Source: Elusimicrobia bacterium RIFCSPLOWO2_01_FULL_64_13 (GTDB taxonomy: Bacteria > Elusimicrobiota > Elusimicrobia > 2-02-FULL-39-32). Taken from it: 5,432 nt of DNA. This document shows positions 5,047 to 5,432 of this stretch, in pieces. Positions within the stretch are counted from its first letter, which is position 1, and each line of letters begins with the position of its first letter. Where the stretch lies: NCBI GenBank assembly GCA_001800095.1, contig MGUT01000063.1:14221-19652 (forward strand), in the 5' to 3' direction. The notes under the pieces are model-generated. The model saw nothing but the letters and a program-made list of their open reading frames with translations, searched no databases and was not told the origin of the DNA. A program made the translations under genes and the position numbers.

Positions 5047-5432
5047 ATGGACTACTTTCTGACCGAAGAGCAGCAGGCCATCGTCGACACCGCCCGCGAG
5101 ATCGCGCAGAAAAAGATCAAGCCCGTGCGCGAACATTACGACGTGACCGAAGAGTATCCCTGGCCCATCGTCGAGGAGATGCGCAAGGCGGACCTTTTCG
5201 GCGTCTACCTGCCCTCCGCTTACGGCGGCCTGGGGGGCGGGGGATTCGACCTCTGCCTCGTGGTCGAGGAGCTCGCCCGGGCCTGCGGCGGCATCGCCCT
5301 CGGCATCGCCTGCTGCGCCCTCTGCTCCTTCCCCATACTCCTCTTCGGGACCCCGGAACAGAAGAAGCGCTTCCTGCCGGACGTGGCCAGCGGCAAGAGG
5401 CTCGGGGCCTTCGCCATCACCGAGCCCGAGGC
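5047..5432 (+). CDS. acyl-CoA dehydrogenase, N-terminal part (runs off the window)
   Basis: This is a flavoprotein of the acyl-CoA dehydrogenase family. It oxidises acyl-CoA to trans-2-enoyl-CoA and normally passes electrons to electron-transfer flavoprotein. The window holds 128 full codons of an expected 380 or so. The visible part covers the alpha-helical N-terminal domain (MDYFLTEEQQ to about residue 115) and the beginning of the middle domain, where AFAITEPEA (121-129) matches the FAD/substrate-contacting motif that continues GSD in the family. Other marks are LPSAYGG (55-61), EELARA (74-79) and GTPEQKKRFLP (101-111). The catalytic Glu lies beyond the window, so substrate chain length cannot be judged. 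Cys80, Cys89, Cys90 and Cys93 form an unusual small cluster. It has its own promoter and SD, separate from the fab operon. Confidence 0.93.
   Translation, partial: MDYFLTEEQQAIVDTAREIAQKKIKPVREHYDVTEEYPWPIVEEMRKADLFGVYLPSAYGGLGGGGFDLCLVVEELARACGGIALGIACCALCSFPILLFGTPEQKKRFLPDVASGKRLGAFAITEPE

Noticed and set aside
1..5432. Mobile elements, CRISPR arrays, tRNA or rRNA genes
   Set aside because: No transposase or integrase-like frame, no regularly spaced repeats, and no tRNA-like cloverleaf were seen. All coding space is accounted for by housekeeping genes.

Overview
The window is a conserved housekeeping block: a type II fatty acid synthesis operon followed by the RNase III gene, all on the + strand. 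After it comes a structured intergenic region and the start of an acyl-CoA dehydrogenase gene with its own promoter. Base composition is high in G+C (about two thirds by eye), with G/C-ending codons almost throughout. The gene order, the consensus-type promoter and Shine-Dalgarno (SD) sites, and an acyl-CoA dehydrogenase beginning MDYFLTEEQQ suggest a GC-rich Gram-negative anaerobe-type bacterium, most likely a Desulfobacterota (deltaproteobacterial) lineage. That placement is inference from family resemblance, not a database result.

Layout: 1-822 is fabH, lacking its 5' end (KAS III, chain initiation). 816-1775 is fabD (malonyl transfer to ACP), overlapping fabH by 7 nt. 1801-2544 is fabG (3-oxoacyl-ACP reductase, GTG start). 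2608-2847 is acpP (acyl carrier protein). 2885-4129 is fabF (KAS II, elongation). 4131-4856 is rnc (RNase III, TTG start, one base after fabF). 4857-4975 holds several inverted repeats that probably end the operon. 4981-5010 is a sigma70-type promoter, and 5047 to the window end is the N-terminal 128 codons of an acyl-CoA dehydrogenase.

How the genes work together: FabD loads malonate onto AcpP. FabH condenses a short acyl-CoA with malonyl-ACP. FabG reduces the 3-oxo product, and FabF carries out later condensations. The dehydratase and enoyl-ACP reductase are not in this window. RNase III is translationally downstream but belongs to RNA processing. The dehydrogenase would act in the opposite direction (acyl-CoA oxidation) and appears to be a separate transcription unit.

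I see no mobile element, CRISPR array, tRNA or rRNA, and no convincing new multi-gene system. The points most worth a second look are small: a sharply AT-rich 57-bp island inside fabD, the dense overlapping inverted repeats after rnc, a FabG whose cofactor residues look NADH-type, and hairpins placed before acpP and between the fabF SD and its start codon.
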